A DNA stretch of 38,845 bases from Haplomitrium mnioides (GCA_049999725.1 JBNGIS010033682.1:43733-82577), one strand, 5' to 3'. Positions 9,459 through 20,414 are shown, counted from the first letter of the stretch. The notes: generated from the sequence alone by a model not told the origin. Made by a program: numbers and translations.

Positions 9459-9922
9459 TTTCTCTAAATTATAAAAGAGTGAAAATGAGAGGCAAAAATT
9501 GTATAAAAAAGGTTCACAAAGAACGGAATGTAGAAAATGACAAAATCACAAAGAAAGGCAAAAACAATCACGATAATAAAACAAAAACCAAAAAGTACAC
9601 TTGTGATAATAATAAAAAACTTTCCATTGTTGCTCCTTTTATACTCAAATTTCAAAAAACACATTTTCCCGCCAAAAAATGATTCATAGAGCTCTTGACA
9701 AGTAGGTTCTCCTGATGGAAAAAAAATTTAGTATATAAAGCATTGCTCATTTTTATCTTTCCAATTTCTTTGTTTTCATTTCCTTTACAAAATTTTCACT
9801 ATTTTGTTGTTTTGTAAAATTTTCTTCAAAAACACATCTATTGGATATACCAATAGGAATTAAGAATATTTGTTATAATACTTTCCTCAATTTTCTTGTT
9901 TTTCTTTTTTATTTTTCAATAA
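9459..9922. promoter_or_regulatory. Shared bidirectional promoter, unit copy 1
   Basis: This 464-bp space lies between the divergent starts of genes 1 and 2. For gene 1 (minus) there is a TATA box, TATAAAAGG, at 9643-9635. For gene 2 (plus) there is TATATAAAG at 9732-9740. Between them TTTCCCGCC (9665-9673) fits the E2F consensus TTTSSCGC. The region aligns with 20714-21174 on the other strand, sharing the gene 1 TATA box, the TCCATTGTTG phrase and the block around GCCAAAAAATGATT. Confidence 0.68.
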
Positions 9923-10092
9923 ATGGAGTGTTCAAAGGCAAGAAAATGTTAGAATTTCAGGATTTAGATTTGCACAAAAGTGTTACTTTTGGCTGTCAGT
10001 TGGAGATAGTTTCAATCCATTTTTCTAAGGAGGTAAGCGTTGGAATACCTAAAACATCAAGTGTGATGGCAAGTATTTTGGGAAAAAAATGA
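9923..10092 (+). other. Gene 2 copy 1, exon 1
   Basis: The translation includes KKMLEFQDLDLHKSVTFG and SSVMASILGKK, matching KKRFKFQDSCSKKSATFG and PSMIASILGKK in copy 2 on minus (20713-20540). The ATG at 9923 is out of frame with these residues, so a small indel near the start has broken the copy. The segment is basic and looks like a disordered N-terminus. Confidence 0.6.
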
Positions 10093-10129
10093 TGGTTGTT
10101 GAATCAAATACATTGATAGAATAAGATTG

Positions 10130-10300
10130 AGCAAGTGGACCTTATGCGTATATCAGATAAGGGATGAACCCTATGCGTGCATAAAGTCAAGGAGTGAACC
10201 CAATGTGTGCATAAGATCAAGGAGTGATCAACTTGTGTGCATAAGATCAAAGAGAAAACTCAATGCGTGCATAAGATGTAAGACTCAACAATTTGCACAC
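10130..10300 (+). repeat. Gene 2 copy 1, 30-bp array
   Basis: About five units of 30 bp are seen, such as CCCTATGCGTGCATAAAGTC followed by AAGGAGTGAA. Each carries the decayed palindrome ATGCGTGCAT. The array is open in one frame (C-I-R-S-K-type repeats), but copy 2 has only two or three units at the matching place (20415-20500), so it is probably an intronic or spacer array. Confidence 0.7.
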
Positions 10301-10310
10301 ATGGGATCTT

Positions 10311-11485
10311 TATTGCCAATCAAGCAGTCAAAGTTTAATCTTTCTAATGGCTACTCCAACAAATCAACCACAAAGATGTTTTAGTCAGAAATTCTAGACG
10401 AATGTGGACCTTTCTTCTTCATCATCAAACATACAGGAAACATAGAATCGGATGAATGTTTCAATTTCGGAGATGATAGATTGGAAGATCATCTGAAAAT
10501 TGAAATCATGTGGAGGAATTATCGCCAAAAGCACCAATTGTTTTACAAAAAACATTTCTTTATACTCAAGATATTGATGAATATTTTGTTTTGGCCTAGC
10601 CCAACTCTCCCACATCTCAAGGTGGTCCACTTATTTCAAATGAACAAGCAATGTTATTAATAATGCTCAAGATCTCGAAGATAATGAATTATCTTTGATA
10701 GTTGGATTCACTTATGGACCAAATTGACCGACAAGACATAAAGTACTCACTCATTTCCAAAGCCAAGACAAATAAGTACTTCACGTGAAAATTCTTTGCC
10801 GAAAGTCCATCATAACAAAAGCTTTGTGAAGAAAAAACTTGATTTGACATCAATTTTGAAATAGAGGAGAATTTCTTGTTGTCAAAATAATTTTTTGTCG
10901 TTGTGCAAGATATAATTTTTTTATAAAGTGTGAGAAATATATTTTTGACAAAGCATGAAGAATCAAATTATTACATTGTAGTGGGGAATACCAAGAGAAG
11001 ACTTTGATATTGACAATTGATTCACTCTGCTTGGCAGCACCATTGTCTCTAAGTTAGCCTTCAAATTAATATTATCAATAGGGATTGATAGAATCCAAAG
11101 GATTCAAAACCTCAAGAACGCATAACTTAGAGGTATTTTTCAAAATAAAGAGTTATTTGCTAAAGGAGTATATATGCGTGAATGGATGAACAAATTTTTC
11201 CAGTGACAATGTGAGAGAATGCCTACTCACAAAGTTTACAACTTACTCAATAATTTTACAAAATGGGAAGTTTATGACTACCACACAACTTATTTGAAAG
11301 AGAAAGATCTTGGTTGCATTATTAGTTTTTTTGGTTTTACAAAACATTGGAAAACTCATTTTCCAAATATTAAAACTCCAAAACTCAATAGATTTGTTGT
11401 TTGTGAAACCTACAAAGAAATAAAATCATTGCAAGAAAAATTAGTCTTGGATTTTGACAAAGGTAGCAACTGTCTTCTCTTTTGA
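10311..11485 (+). other. Gene 2 copy 1, N-terminal and middle coding blocks
   Basis: Conserved blocks shared with copy 2 on minus are LIVGFTYGPN..RHK (10690-10740), FKLILSIGIDRIQRIQNLKN (about 11060-11120), MREWMNKFF and a clean frame at 11219-11482 with LGCIISFFGFTKHWKTHFPN and FVVCETYKEIKSLQEKLVLD. This resembles the region before the DUF7869 core in related proteins, where an LGI/SIG..R...I helix module is followed by a VY..Y block and a possible Cys-containing site. Stops and frameshifts occur throughout 10380-11215. Confidence 0.55.
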
Positions 11486-12240
11486 AACCTACGGTCATTA
11501 TGATGCTTGTTTTTTGAGACTTAAAGCTTAGTTCTAGAGATGTTATGCTTTCTCAACTTAGTACAACAAGAGATTAATTATGTTAAGTTGTTTTACAAAC
11601 GAGGTTTGAGTCCAATAAACCTTAGAAATTGGAGTTGTTAAGACAAATTCTATGCTTGCACAAAGTTTGTTGCTTTTAGTTTGAATTCAAAGCATGTCGA
11701 GAGTCAAATAAAGTAAGGAAATTGATCTCATTGTTGGTGGTGACCTCAGGCTTGCACCAAGTTTTGCTATTGTTGCCTTCAATCCAAAGCCCATTACTAG
11801 ATAAACAATATCAAGAATCATTTATGTGTTTTGCAAACCCTATGTGCGCATAGGTTTTGTTCTTGTTTCTTTCAATTCCAATCGCGACAACAGTCAAAGC
11901 AAAACAAGATAGTGGTGTTGTTGCTTTTGATCATATCCGTGCATAGGATCAGTTATTGTTTCTTTGAATCCACTATATGTATAGAATGAGCTACTATTTT
12001 TTTTAGTCCTATGCGTGCATAGAGTCCAAGCTAGCATTGAAACTGAAGTTCCAGCTTGTGACCTAAAGTGCACAAATTTTGTTCTTCTCTTCTCGAAACT
12101 TTTGCACAATTTTAGTCAAAGACAAGTACTTATTAAGAATGTTATTTTGATTCTCCTATACTCAAATAGTCTAAACTACATTTTTAATCTTTTTTTAATT
12201 TGAACTCTTCTAATCCAAACATTTGTTAAATTAGATTTGA
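11486..12240 (+). other. Gene 2 copy 1, intron with palindromic array
   Basis: The stretch has no coding content. The part at 11835-12030 holds several units such as CCTATGCGTGCATAG and CCTATGTGCGCATAGG with spacers like TTTTGTTCTTGTTTCTTTC. The reverse complement of this design recurs in copy 2 (18290-18835), so this is a shared intron of gene 2. Confidence 0.65.
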
Positions 12241-13282
12241 ATATTTTTAGCGTTTAAGGTTATCTTTTGAAATTTGAAACATCAAAACATGATTTACTGA
12301 ACTATCTATATCTTTTTGGTGCTTTGTGATGATGCAATCAAATATAATTGCCAATCGTTTCTTCATCATGACCAACAAATGAAAGAAAGAACAAAACTTG
12401 CAAACCATCGAAGAAAATGTCATGCTGATGATCAAAAGTACCTTGGAATTGTGATGGATGGAGTGGATCAAAAGAAAACAACCATTTCACATTGGCCTTG
12501 ACCACCAAAAAACATTGATGAAGATTGTTTGGTGGGTGTGCATGCTGTTGGTGCTTTATATTCAATCATGCTCTTTCTTCAAGTTTCTCTTTAACCAACA
12601 AAAACTTGAAAAGTGACTCCAATTTAATAGTTACAGTGTTCAATAGAATATTATGTGACTTTGAAGCGTTGCTACTCCCACTTTGTATCTTTAGTTAGAC
12701 AATGCAACACGAGGATAAGAATTCCGACAAATCAAGGTAGGATTTCTCATGGTTAGCTATACTTATAATCAAATCGATCAAATATTCAACAGATTCTTGA
12801 AATTTTTTAAACATGCCAAAGCTTTCACAATTACGAGTCTTAGTGATGCACTACAATTGTCTTATAATCCTAAACCAAATGTAATTCTTTTGATAGAAAC
12901 TTGGGATTTCAAATTGTTCTTGCAACAACGTCCTTCTCTAGTTCAAAGGATGGATGACATTACCTTTAATCAACACTTCAAGTTCAAGTTGAGTGATTTG
13001 AAGGCAAAGATTTGGAGCAAAAAAATTTTAATAGATGAATTTTGGCTACTTTTGGATGGTATTTGTGAGCTCAAGTGTCTACCTAAAGTGGGTAGAGAAA
13101 TTTCATATTCAATGTTGATTCCTTTCAAGGCATGTTCTGAAATCAAACAATCTCAAAAAGAAGAAAGAGAAGTTGACACAGAGAAAGTGGTCTTTGCGAT
13201 AAAGAACAACACAAATGAAAACTACTACAAAATCTTTACAAATTCTGATATTCAATGGTGGAATGACTTTTTCCTTGTGTAA
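12241..13282 (+). other. Gene 2 copy 1, DUF7869-like core
   Basis: The order of motifs is HHDQQMKERTKLANH, YLGIVMDGVDQKKT, the DSNL block, the LDN/EDKN block with a frameshift, then an uninterrupted frame from 12749 to 13279 that starts just inside the HTHED-equivalent site. That frame contains IDQIFNRFLKFFKHAKAF, TITSLSDALQLSYNPKP and PSLVQRMDDITFNQHFKF. The Asp residues in the DG.DQ, DSNL and LDN blocks could be the acidic residues of an RNase H-like fold; this is inference from spacing and family knowledge. The 177-residue open stretch is long for such a decayed gene. Confidence 0.65.
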
Positions 13283-13454
13283 TAAGAGATTGTGGGCTAC
13301 AATCTTAAAAGAAAAAAAATGAGGACTCGAAGCAAAATGCATCTTTCCACCTTCATAATTAGAAAATACTTGTAATGATTCTCAAAATGTTTGTATATGT
13401 TCTCAGTTTGATGCTCAATAGACAGAGGAAGATGTTCTTAGACTAGTAAAACAT

Positions 13455-13573
13455 ATGTTTTTTACACGTCAAGCAATCTACAATAGAGTACCTGGAACGC
13501 AAGAAGAGACAATTTCACATAACACTATATACGAGCACAAATTTGGCAACCTATATAAGTTGAAAACCAAAAT

Positions 13574-13623
<50 letters not shown>

Positions 13624-13829
13624 TTGCATCACTCAATCCAAAGACCAGAGTGTTTTGGATTTCCAAAGTTCTCAAATTTTTGTCATTTGATGAGGACGAA
13701 CCTCCTAACCCGAAACAAGTATGTGTTCAATGGTTTGCCTATGAGGTTGAGAATGCATTTTCTGGACAATACTTTCCAGAAAAAAATAGTAGCAACAAAA
13801 GAGAAATGCAAATACAAGCTATATTTTGA
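13455..13829 (+). other. Gene 2 copy 1, C-terminal blocks with T run
   Basis: Two readable pieces are RQAIYNRVPGTQEE (about 13470-13510) and RVFWISKVLKFLSFDEDEPP with QVCVQWFAYEVENAFSGQY (about 13640-13775). The second resembles a small beta-barrel of the chromo-barrel or BAH type, with V.V.W.....AF.G.Y; that assignment is tentative. The frame between them is held open only by a run of 48 T (13575-13622), which encodes phenylalanines and is clearly not coding. Confidence 0.5.
13575..13622 (+). repeat. Poly(T) run of 48 bases
   Basis: An uninterrupted homopolymer of T lies between the two C-terminal blocks of gene 2. It could be an expanded polypyrimidine tract or the poly(A) tail of a minus-strand retroposed insertion. 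Homopolymer length may be imprecise. Confidence 0.9.
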
Positions 13830-14068
13830 TGTACTTGATGTAACAAAAATCACAATTTGTTTTTTTTTTATTTTCTTCTTACACAAAAAAACCAATTGAG
13901 AAAAACCACTCTAGCTACCATTAAATCAAATCTATTTGAGTACAAAAGACAACAAGCAATCAATCTTGATATGTTTGAAAGAGATTCAATCAATGTTATT
14001 AACATTGAGGCAAACCGTGTAAATCTTGATGAATCTTTTGAAGTTGAATCCAAAGAAGTCGATATGAG

Positions 14069-14168
14069 NNNNNNNNNNNNNNNNNNNNNNNNNNNNNNNN
14101 NNNNNNNNNNNNNNNNNNNNNNNNNNNNNNNNNNNNNNNNNNNNNNNNNNNNNNNNNNNNNNNNNNNN
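14069..14168. other. Assembly gap (100 N)
   Basis: A standard-length scaffold gap lies in the 3' part of gene 2 copy 1, so missing coding sequence here cannot be judged. Confidence 0.99.
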
Positions 14169-14254
14169 CTTAAACATTTAATCATAAATTTTACTTCCTT
14201 TGTGAAAATGTTTTTGATCCAAAATGTAAATATATTCTTTTCTTTGTTATTGTT

Positions 14255-15354
14255 CTCCAAAAAAGTTTAATGTTTTAGTATTGCTGAAGCGTCTACCCAA
14301 ATTGACCACTAAATCCTTTGCTTGCAAGGACGTTTATGTAAAACTTGAAAACTTTTGTGCGCTTTGACTCTGATAGAGAGCTTTGAACCCTTTTTACTCT
14401 TAGATTCTGATTAAAAAAAACCTAATCGTAAGCAAGCCTAAAGTTTGCTCCGAAAAATAGAATCTTAAGCGCATCTAAACTTTGATCAAGAAGTCTGAAG
14501 CCTATGTACGCATAGACCTTGATGCGCAAGTCAAAACCTCATGTGTGCATAGACTCTACTGCGAAACTTAAAACCTATGTTCAACATAGTCTTTGTTGTC
14601 GAGTGTTCAAATATTGAGCTTGGATTCCTATGCGTGCATAGACTTTGGTGTGGAACTCCAAGCCTTCCATACGCACTAACTCTAATATACAACCCTCAAC
14701 CTTTAACATACAAAGATTACCGTATAGAGCTTGGATTCTACACCGTTGAAAGACTCTCTTATAGAACTCGAACCCTTTTGTCTAGTAGACCTTGGTCCAA
14801 AACTTAGAGATGTTGCATATTTAGACTATAAAGTAAATCTCTAAAGCCACTAGTCTTTTTGATTCTGAACTATGACTCCTTTATGTGTATGATTCTCTGA
14901 ATTATAATAGATTTTTAATTGTTGAAACGCTCCAAAATATGCCCACTTTATCCTTTGTGCACATGGATTTTCAACTACAAATGAAAGCTTCTTTCTTACT
15001 TGAACTTGAAAATAGAGCTCTGAAATCCATGCAATGTTTTGCTTTGTTGGTCATTGTGTCTTAGGATTCTAAACTCATTCCCTTGACTTCTAGTCTGTTT
15101 TGGTTTTTTCCTCGTGTTCTCTATTTGTTTTCCAAAAAATAAGTTCTTAGAAGCACCATGTTTATTCATGCATAGAGTTTGTACAACCAAACTTATTTTA
15201 AAATTACTTATTTCGACATATATTTTAATTTTTGGACTTCAAAATGCAATCAAAGAAAAATGGAAGTTTTTGTAAAAACATACCATAATTTCTATACTTT
15301 TCATGGATTTTGAGATTTCCAATATTTTCATAAAAACTAATAATATTGTTTGAT
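14255..15354 (+). other. 3' flank of gene 2, copy 1
   Basis: This stretch aligns along its length with the reverse complement of 37549-38835. Shared landmarks are TTTAATGTT, GCTGAAGC(G/A)TCTACC, TTTTTGATTCTGAACTATGA and AAAGCACCATG-like words. It is therefore part of the repeated unit and not host DNA. It contains a diverged palindromic array at about 14490-14680 (for example TATGCGTGCATAGACTTTGG). No coding frame is credible. Confidence 0.7.
14490..14680 (+). repeat. Downstream palindromic array, gene 2 copy 1
   Basis: Several diverged units with the core CTATGYRYGCATAGAC occur about 45-60 bp apart. They correspond in position to the 52-bp array of copy 3 at 38215-38480 on the other strand. 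Confidence 0.65.
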
Positions 15355-15454
15355 NNNNNNNNNNNNNNNNNNNNNNNNNNNNNNNNNNNNNNNNNNNNNN
15401 NNNNNNNNNNNNNNNNNNNNNNNNNNNNNNNNNNNNNNNNNNNNNNNNNNNNNN
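15355..15454. other. Assembly gap (100 N)
   Basis: The gap falls about where the outer end of unit copy 1 should be, roughly 200 bp beyond the last base homologous to copy 3. The right terminus of copy 1 is therefore not visible. Confidence 0.99.
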
Positions 15455-17880
15455 CTTCCAATTCAATGCCAAGAACTCAGTCCTCATCATCTTCTTGATA
15501 TCCTCGAATTATCATTATGAGCTCTTGTTGTCTTATTTGTTGCAACAACATTGCCTATAATCAATCAATCCATATTATCTTCAATTTATTTTTATATCTC
15601 TACTTATAAAGCTCTTACCTATATTTTCATATACACTCTTAGAAAAATCTTTAGAGAATTCTTTTCGCTCTTTCACCATTGTATTTGATGACCAATCACT
15701 TACTTTTTGTCGCAACAAAATTTCCATCGCTTCTTCTACCATTCTTTTTTCTTTGGACTTAGATATAGCTTTGTGTAAACTTTTCATCTTTGTCTTTGCT
15801 TGTTCTATCTCTAATTTGAGTCACTTGCATTTATTCTTTGTTATGGTGAGGGTAAATTTGATGTTTCGAGTCTCTCTTTGGCCTTCCCTCTTTCTTCTTG
15901 TGCTACAGATAAAGATACCTCTAGCCGATCAATAGTTTTTGGGCGATTCCTCTCTACATCCAAAGTTTTGTCAACTCAACTTTATTCTCTTTCAACTCTC
16001 CATTCATCTCTTTTAATTGTGCATATTTTGCTTTGAGCTTCTAAATCAATTCACATAGACTACATATAAACAATGCTACTCTTCAACATGTCTATATATC
16101 ATACTTTGAGCATTTTGTACTTGAACATCCCATATTTCATTTTGATTAGTTGGGATGTCTCCACTACTTCTATCATCCAAATCATCAAGCAAAAAACTCT
16201 TTCTTTTGTCACCCTTTGTTTTTGAATTCTTTGGCTTAGTCACCATATTCTCAACAAGTTTTGTTTTAAGAACTATTCCAACTACTTCATCAGATACATG
16301 TACATGTGGTGGTCAAAGATTGGCATGTGACGTTCATTGAGAGCGGGACGATTTCATCCCAAACGTTAAAACGAGAGCTGGTTTCGGAAACTTTGGAAAT
16401 AAAACCAAAGTCCACCTTTGAGAAGACTATAAACCTCCATAAAGGCTTTACATTCTTGATTAAGTAAAGTTTTTGCTTAGATATTAGGATAACAAGTACT
16501 ATCTACGTCAATATATTTGTCTTCCTTCTTCTCTCTTGCTTCCTTCAACATTCATATCACCATGCTACTCAAGATATATAGCCTAGTTGATGCTCTGCAA
16601 GCTAGCAAACCTACTGAAATGTTATCATCCTCACTCAAGCTAATGGTGTGCGACCATCTGTCATTCTCTAGTACTTTTGTTTTTTCTAGTTTGGTAAAGC
16701 TCTTTGCCTCTTAACTCACTTTCCTCTTTAGATGGAGTTGTCGACTGTATTATCTACGGGTTTTTCCCCTCTTTGTATAGTCTCTCAAAGCCAAACACTA
16801 TATCGATGCTTCTAGAATCAATTTCATCCAACAATTAAATAAGCTCATGTAATGTGAGAAAATTTTGTTGCTCTATAAGGTGCAACAGAAACACTCCATA
16901 CCAAATGACATGCCTCGACTTCATGCCATCATCTCCATGTATATTTGGAATAGTAGATAAATGTATTTTGCCAAACCTTCTCTCTATCCTCTCCATAAGT
17001 TTACAAATAATGCCAAACTTGATTTCAAAATATATGGTGGTTTGGCTGGTGCAAGATACTAGCAAAGTACATCATAAACTCTAGAGTCAATGGATTGGCG
17101 ATTTAAGAGATTACATATTAATCTTTATGAAAAATTGACCTAAACAAAAATTATCTCTCCAAATCTTCTAGAGGTATCTTCTTCTCTTGATGTACATCCT
17201 CCAGTGGCTCATACAGTCGCACAATTGTTGCAAAGGTAATATTTATATCACTCTCTAGCAAGGTCAACTTGATGATTTTACCTCCAAAGACAATATTTGG
17301 ATGATCAAGACCTTCGATTATACTCTTTATATTTGCAATCAAATCCCAACCCGCCAAAGTCAAAATTTGCTTTGACTAACAACCTTCCAAAGAGCATAGG
17401 AATGCCTCTCCAAGCCAAATTCCTTCACTTGCCATTCATCACAATGACACATCGACTTCTTGACTCCTTTTCGACAAGTTGTTGCATAATAGCAGTAAGT
17501 TATCAATCCTCTTTACAATTTCAGAATTTTGAGGCCACTTTTTATCACATTCTAGCTTGACATTCAACACAATAAAGCTTAATTGCCCTCTTCTTTCCCT
17601 CTCACTAATGAGATCTCAGCAACAAAACCAAAAAATATGATGCTAGAGGCTTTGCTGGTTTCTCCTCATATGACTTTGATGTTGAGTGCATAATAAAGAT
17701 TAGAGGCAAATAGAAGTATGACTATACTCATCAATATACAACAAATTCTATAGAGTCTACAAAGTGTAAGTACTCAATACAAAATGTCTTTCAAATCCTC
17801 AACTCTTTACTCCAAATTCTCTCACACAAAACACTCTTGCTCTTATCACTTCTAGCTTTCAACAAACTCGTCACTCCATA
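15455..17880 (-). pseudogene. Unrecognised decayed gene with coiled coil
   Basis: On minus this stretch gives several readable pieces but no intact frame. From 5' to 3' they are KWPQNSEIVKRIDNLLLLC (about 17545-17490), a 70-residue frame at 17363-17151 (WDLIANIKSIIEGLDHPNIV), a 76-residue frame at 17065-16835, an acidic/basic stretch DDLDDRSSGDIPTNQNEIWD (about 16190-16130), and heptad-like helices KLKAKYAQLKEMNGELKEN (about 16042-15986) and EQAKTKMKSLHKAISKSKEK (about 15810-15750). The last pieces look like a coiled coil. I do not recognise the family. A short piece of gene 1 lies inside it on the opposite strand (16315-16437), so the locus is rearranged. Intron boundaries cannot be fixed. 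Confidence 0.45.
16315..16437 (+). pseudogene. Captured ~120-bp fragment of gene 1 exon 2
   Basis: This segment is a close relative of gene 1 exon 2 at 31380-31505 (plus) and about 7540-7660 (minus). The translation contains ISSQTLKRELVSETLEIKPK, compared with SSLKLKRELVLETLEIKPK in copy 1. Homology starts at CAAAGATTG, with a small deletion relative to the other copies, and stops near AACCTCC. Neither flank belongs to gene 1. It is a stray exon fragment moved into an unrelated locus, and it may have come from a third, less decayed copy. Confidence 0.75.
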
Positions 17881-18289
17881 GAAAACCCATCTTGAACCAA
17901 TTCAAATTGAACCAACAACAAGCTATTGCTTATCCGATAAAAAACAAGGCTATCTTGCACCTCATCAATTTCAAGGAAGACAATTTCAATGCCATCTATC
18001 ACAAGGCCCAAGTACTTTTTACCATTGGTGTAACATTTTTTAAAATAGTTTGCAAGTTTTGATCTTTCTTTTATTTGATGGTTATGATGAAGAAGTAATT
18101 GGCAATTTTATTTGGCCTTATCACCTAAAAAACAAAATTATATAAATAATTCTATGAAACATGTCTTGATGTCTAAAATTTTATAATTTAACTTGACACA
18201 CATAGAATATTCAATCCAACACTAATAAGTGTTTTGATTGCAAAGGATCAAAACGATAAACAACAAATTGAAGAGTCATTTTGACTCTA

Positions 18290-18835
18290 AATGTGTATAA
18301 GATTCAAAAAAACCACAATAAAACCTAGATGAGCTTAGAGCAGCAAACAAAATTAACAATTTTGAGGCTTGTTTTGACTTTGCATACATTTGAGATTCAA
18401 ACCAAGAATAACAAAGCCTTTGCGTATAGCATTCTAAACATCAAATATAGTTCCTACGCTTGCTTGACTCTATGCATGCATAGGATTGAAAGAAACAATA
18501 ACAAACCTATGTGCGCAAAAGGTAAAAAACAACAAAAAAATTCCTAAGCTTGATTTAGCTCTAATCGCACTTGGGATTGAAAGAAACAATAACAAAACCT
18601 ATTCGTGCAAAAGACCACAAACAACAAAAATGATTCCTACTCATGTTTTACTCTAGGCGTGCTTGGGATTGAAAGAAACAATAGCAAAACCTATACTCGC
18701 ATAGAATCATAGACAAAAACAACAATTCCTAGGCTCTTTTTTGACTCTATAAGCATTTATGATTCAAACCAACTACAACAAAACCTACACACACAGAGGG
18801 TCACAAAGAACAACAACAACTCCTAGGCTAACTTT
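18290..18835 (-). repeat. Gene 2 copy 2, intronic array (~92-bp period)
   Basis: Units begin with GGATTGAAAGAAACAATAAC at about 18483, 18574 and 18666, with a weaker one near 18761, giving a period of 91-95 bp. Each contains a decayed ATGCGTGCATAGG palindrome and an ACAACAA spacer. On minus this corresponds to the array at 11835-12030 in copy 1. Confidence 0.72.
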
Positions 18836-20414
18836 CACTTTAGTTAGTTCTAGATTTACATCTTTCACCCAATGAGTTCTGCAAGATTTAGCTCTTCAAA
18901 GTTTTTTAAATAAAAGAAGTCTTTTAGATAACGAATAAGAAGAGCATCATATTAACCTTGATTTCAAAAACTTAAGTAGTTTGCTATCTTTGTCAAACTC
19001 CAAAATGGATTTTTCCAACATTAACTTAATTTTTATACACATTTCACAAACATCAAATCTGTTGTGCTTTGGAATTTTGATATTTGAAAAATGTATTCTT
19101 TAATGTTTTGTTAAAACAAAAGAAAAACTTACAATGTAATTGGGATACTCCTCTTTCAAACAAGTTGTACAGTAGTTATAAACTTCTTATTTGGTAAAAT
19201 TATTTGACAAATAATAAACTTTGTAAGTTGGCATTCTCTCATAATGTCCTTGAAAAAAAATTTCATCTACTCATACACAAATACTACTTTGGTAGATAAT
19301 TCTCTATTACCAAAAGTGCTTCTAGGATTTGCATTCTTGAGATTTTGTATCATTAGTATTCTATTATTCCCTATGGATAATATTAATTTGAATACCCTTC
19401 TAGATAAAATAGTATGTGGAGCATAGTAAATTAGTTGTCAAGGTTGGAATCTTTTCTTAGTACTCCCAATTGCAACATAATATCTTAATTCTTCATGCTT
19501 TATTGAAAGTATGTTTCTTTTAAAACTCTTAAGAAATCTGTCACGCACAACAACAAACAATTATTTTGGCATTATCAAATTCTCTTAAATTTCAAAATTG
19601 ATATCAAATTGAGCTTTTCCTTTATAAATCTCTCATTAAAATGGACTTTTGGCAATGAATTGTCAAGTAAAAGATTTACCCATTTAGGTTTTGGTACAAA
19701 TCAAAAAATTCTTATGTTTGGCTGATCGATTAGATCTATATGCAAATCCAACTATTGGAGATAAAGCATTATCTTCAAGATCTTGTGCATCATCAAAAAT
19801 ATTTTTTGTTCTCCAAAAATGCTTTTTTGATTTAGGTAAACAAGTTTGAGTTATATGAGAACTCAACCAAGTGAAAACAAAGTCTTCACCAAAAATCTTG
19901 AGCATAAAGAAATGTTTTTTCTAAGACAATAAGAGCCTTTGGCAATAACTCCAAAGAAATATTTTGTGATTGAGACTCATTGCTTGAATCATTGTCTAAA
20001 CTGCTATCTAACAATTTGTCGAGACGTTTTCCATTTTCATAAGACCTTGCATTCTTAGTTTGAAGTCCAATTTGTGTAGAATTCACTCATTGATTGAGTG
20101 TTGTCAACGGTGATAACAAATCGCAATCAAAATTGAAGTAGTCATCCCATTATGTGCTTTTAGTCTTTTGAGCAAACATATTTGGATCTTGGACTTTGTC
20201 GTCTTCATTGGTTGTTGACGAAGACTCACCTTTATAATGTTCCAATGATTATGACTTCAAGTGGTCTTTGTTATTCTTGAGTCTTGAAAGAGAAGTTCTG
20301 GTTCTGTTGAAATGAAGTTTGGTTGGAGTGTCCAACCCTACACAGGCATTAGTCATAGTGTTTTGAAAATCTCCAAAAGGAATTAACTTTAATTGTTTGA
20401 TTGGAAAGTTAGAT

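Larger units (their letters stand above)
9923..14270 (+). pseudogene. Gene 2, copy 1: DUF7869-like (transposase-like) multi-exon pseudogene
   Basis: This is a decayed multi-exon gene running away from gene 1. The middle exons resemble DUF7869 proteins: a module with ILSIGIDRIQRIQNLKN and VYNLLNNFTKWEVYDYH, then YLGIVMDGVDQKKT (about 12438-12479), SDSNLIVTVFNRIL (about 12615), an LDN...EDKN site split by a frameshift (about 12695), and IDQIFNRFLKFFKHAKAF (about 12770). In the family as I know it these blocks are DG(M)DQ, DSNL, LDNxxxENKN and GHTHEDIDQ. Here the GHTHED part reads SYTYNQ, so key residues are lost. The start at 9923 aligns with the ATG of copy 2 but is followed by a frameshift. 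There are several stops, a 48-bp T run and a 100-N gap. DUF7869 is proposed to be transposase-derived; the biochemical role is unknown. Confidence 0.7.

Noticed and set aside
10127-10384. A Cys-Ile-Arg-Ser repeat protein
   Set aside because: It derives from the 30-bp array, whose unit number differs between the two gene 2 copies.
13478-13675. Minus-strand frame with a long lysine run
   Set aside because: It is produced by the 48-T homopolymer and has no other support.
15472-15482. GAACTCAGTCC as the missing right end motif of unit copy 1
   Set aside because: Only about nine bases match the end motif and the remainder does not align, so chance is likely.
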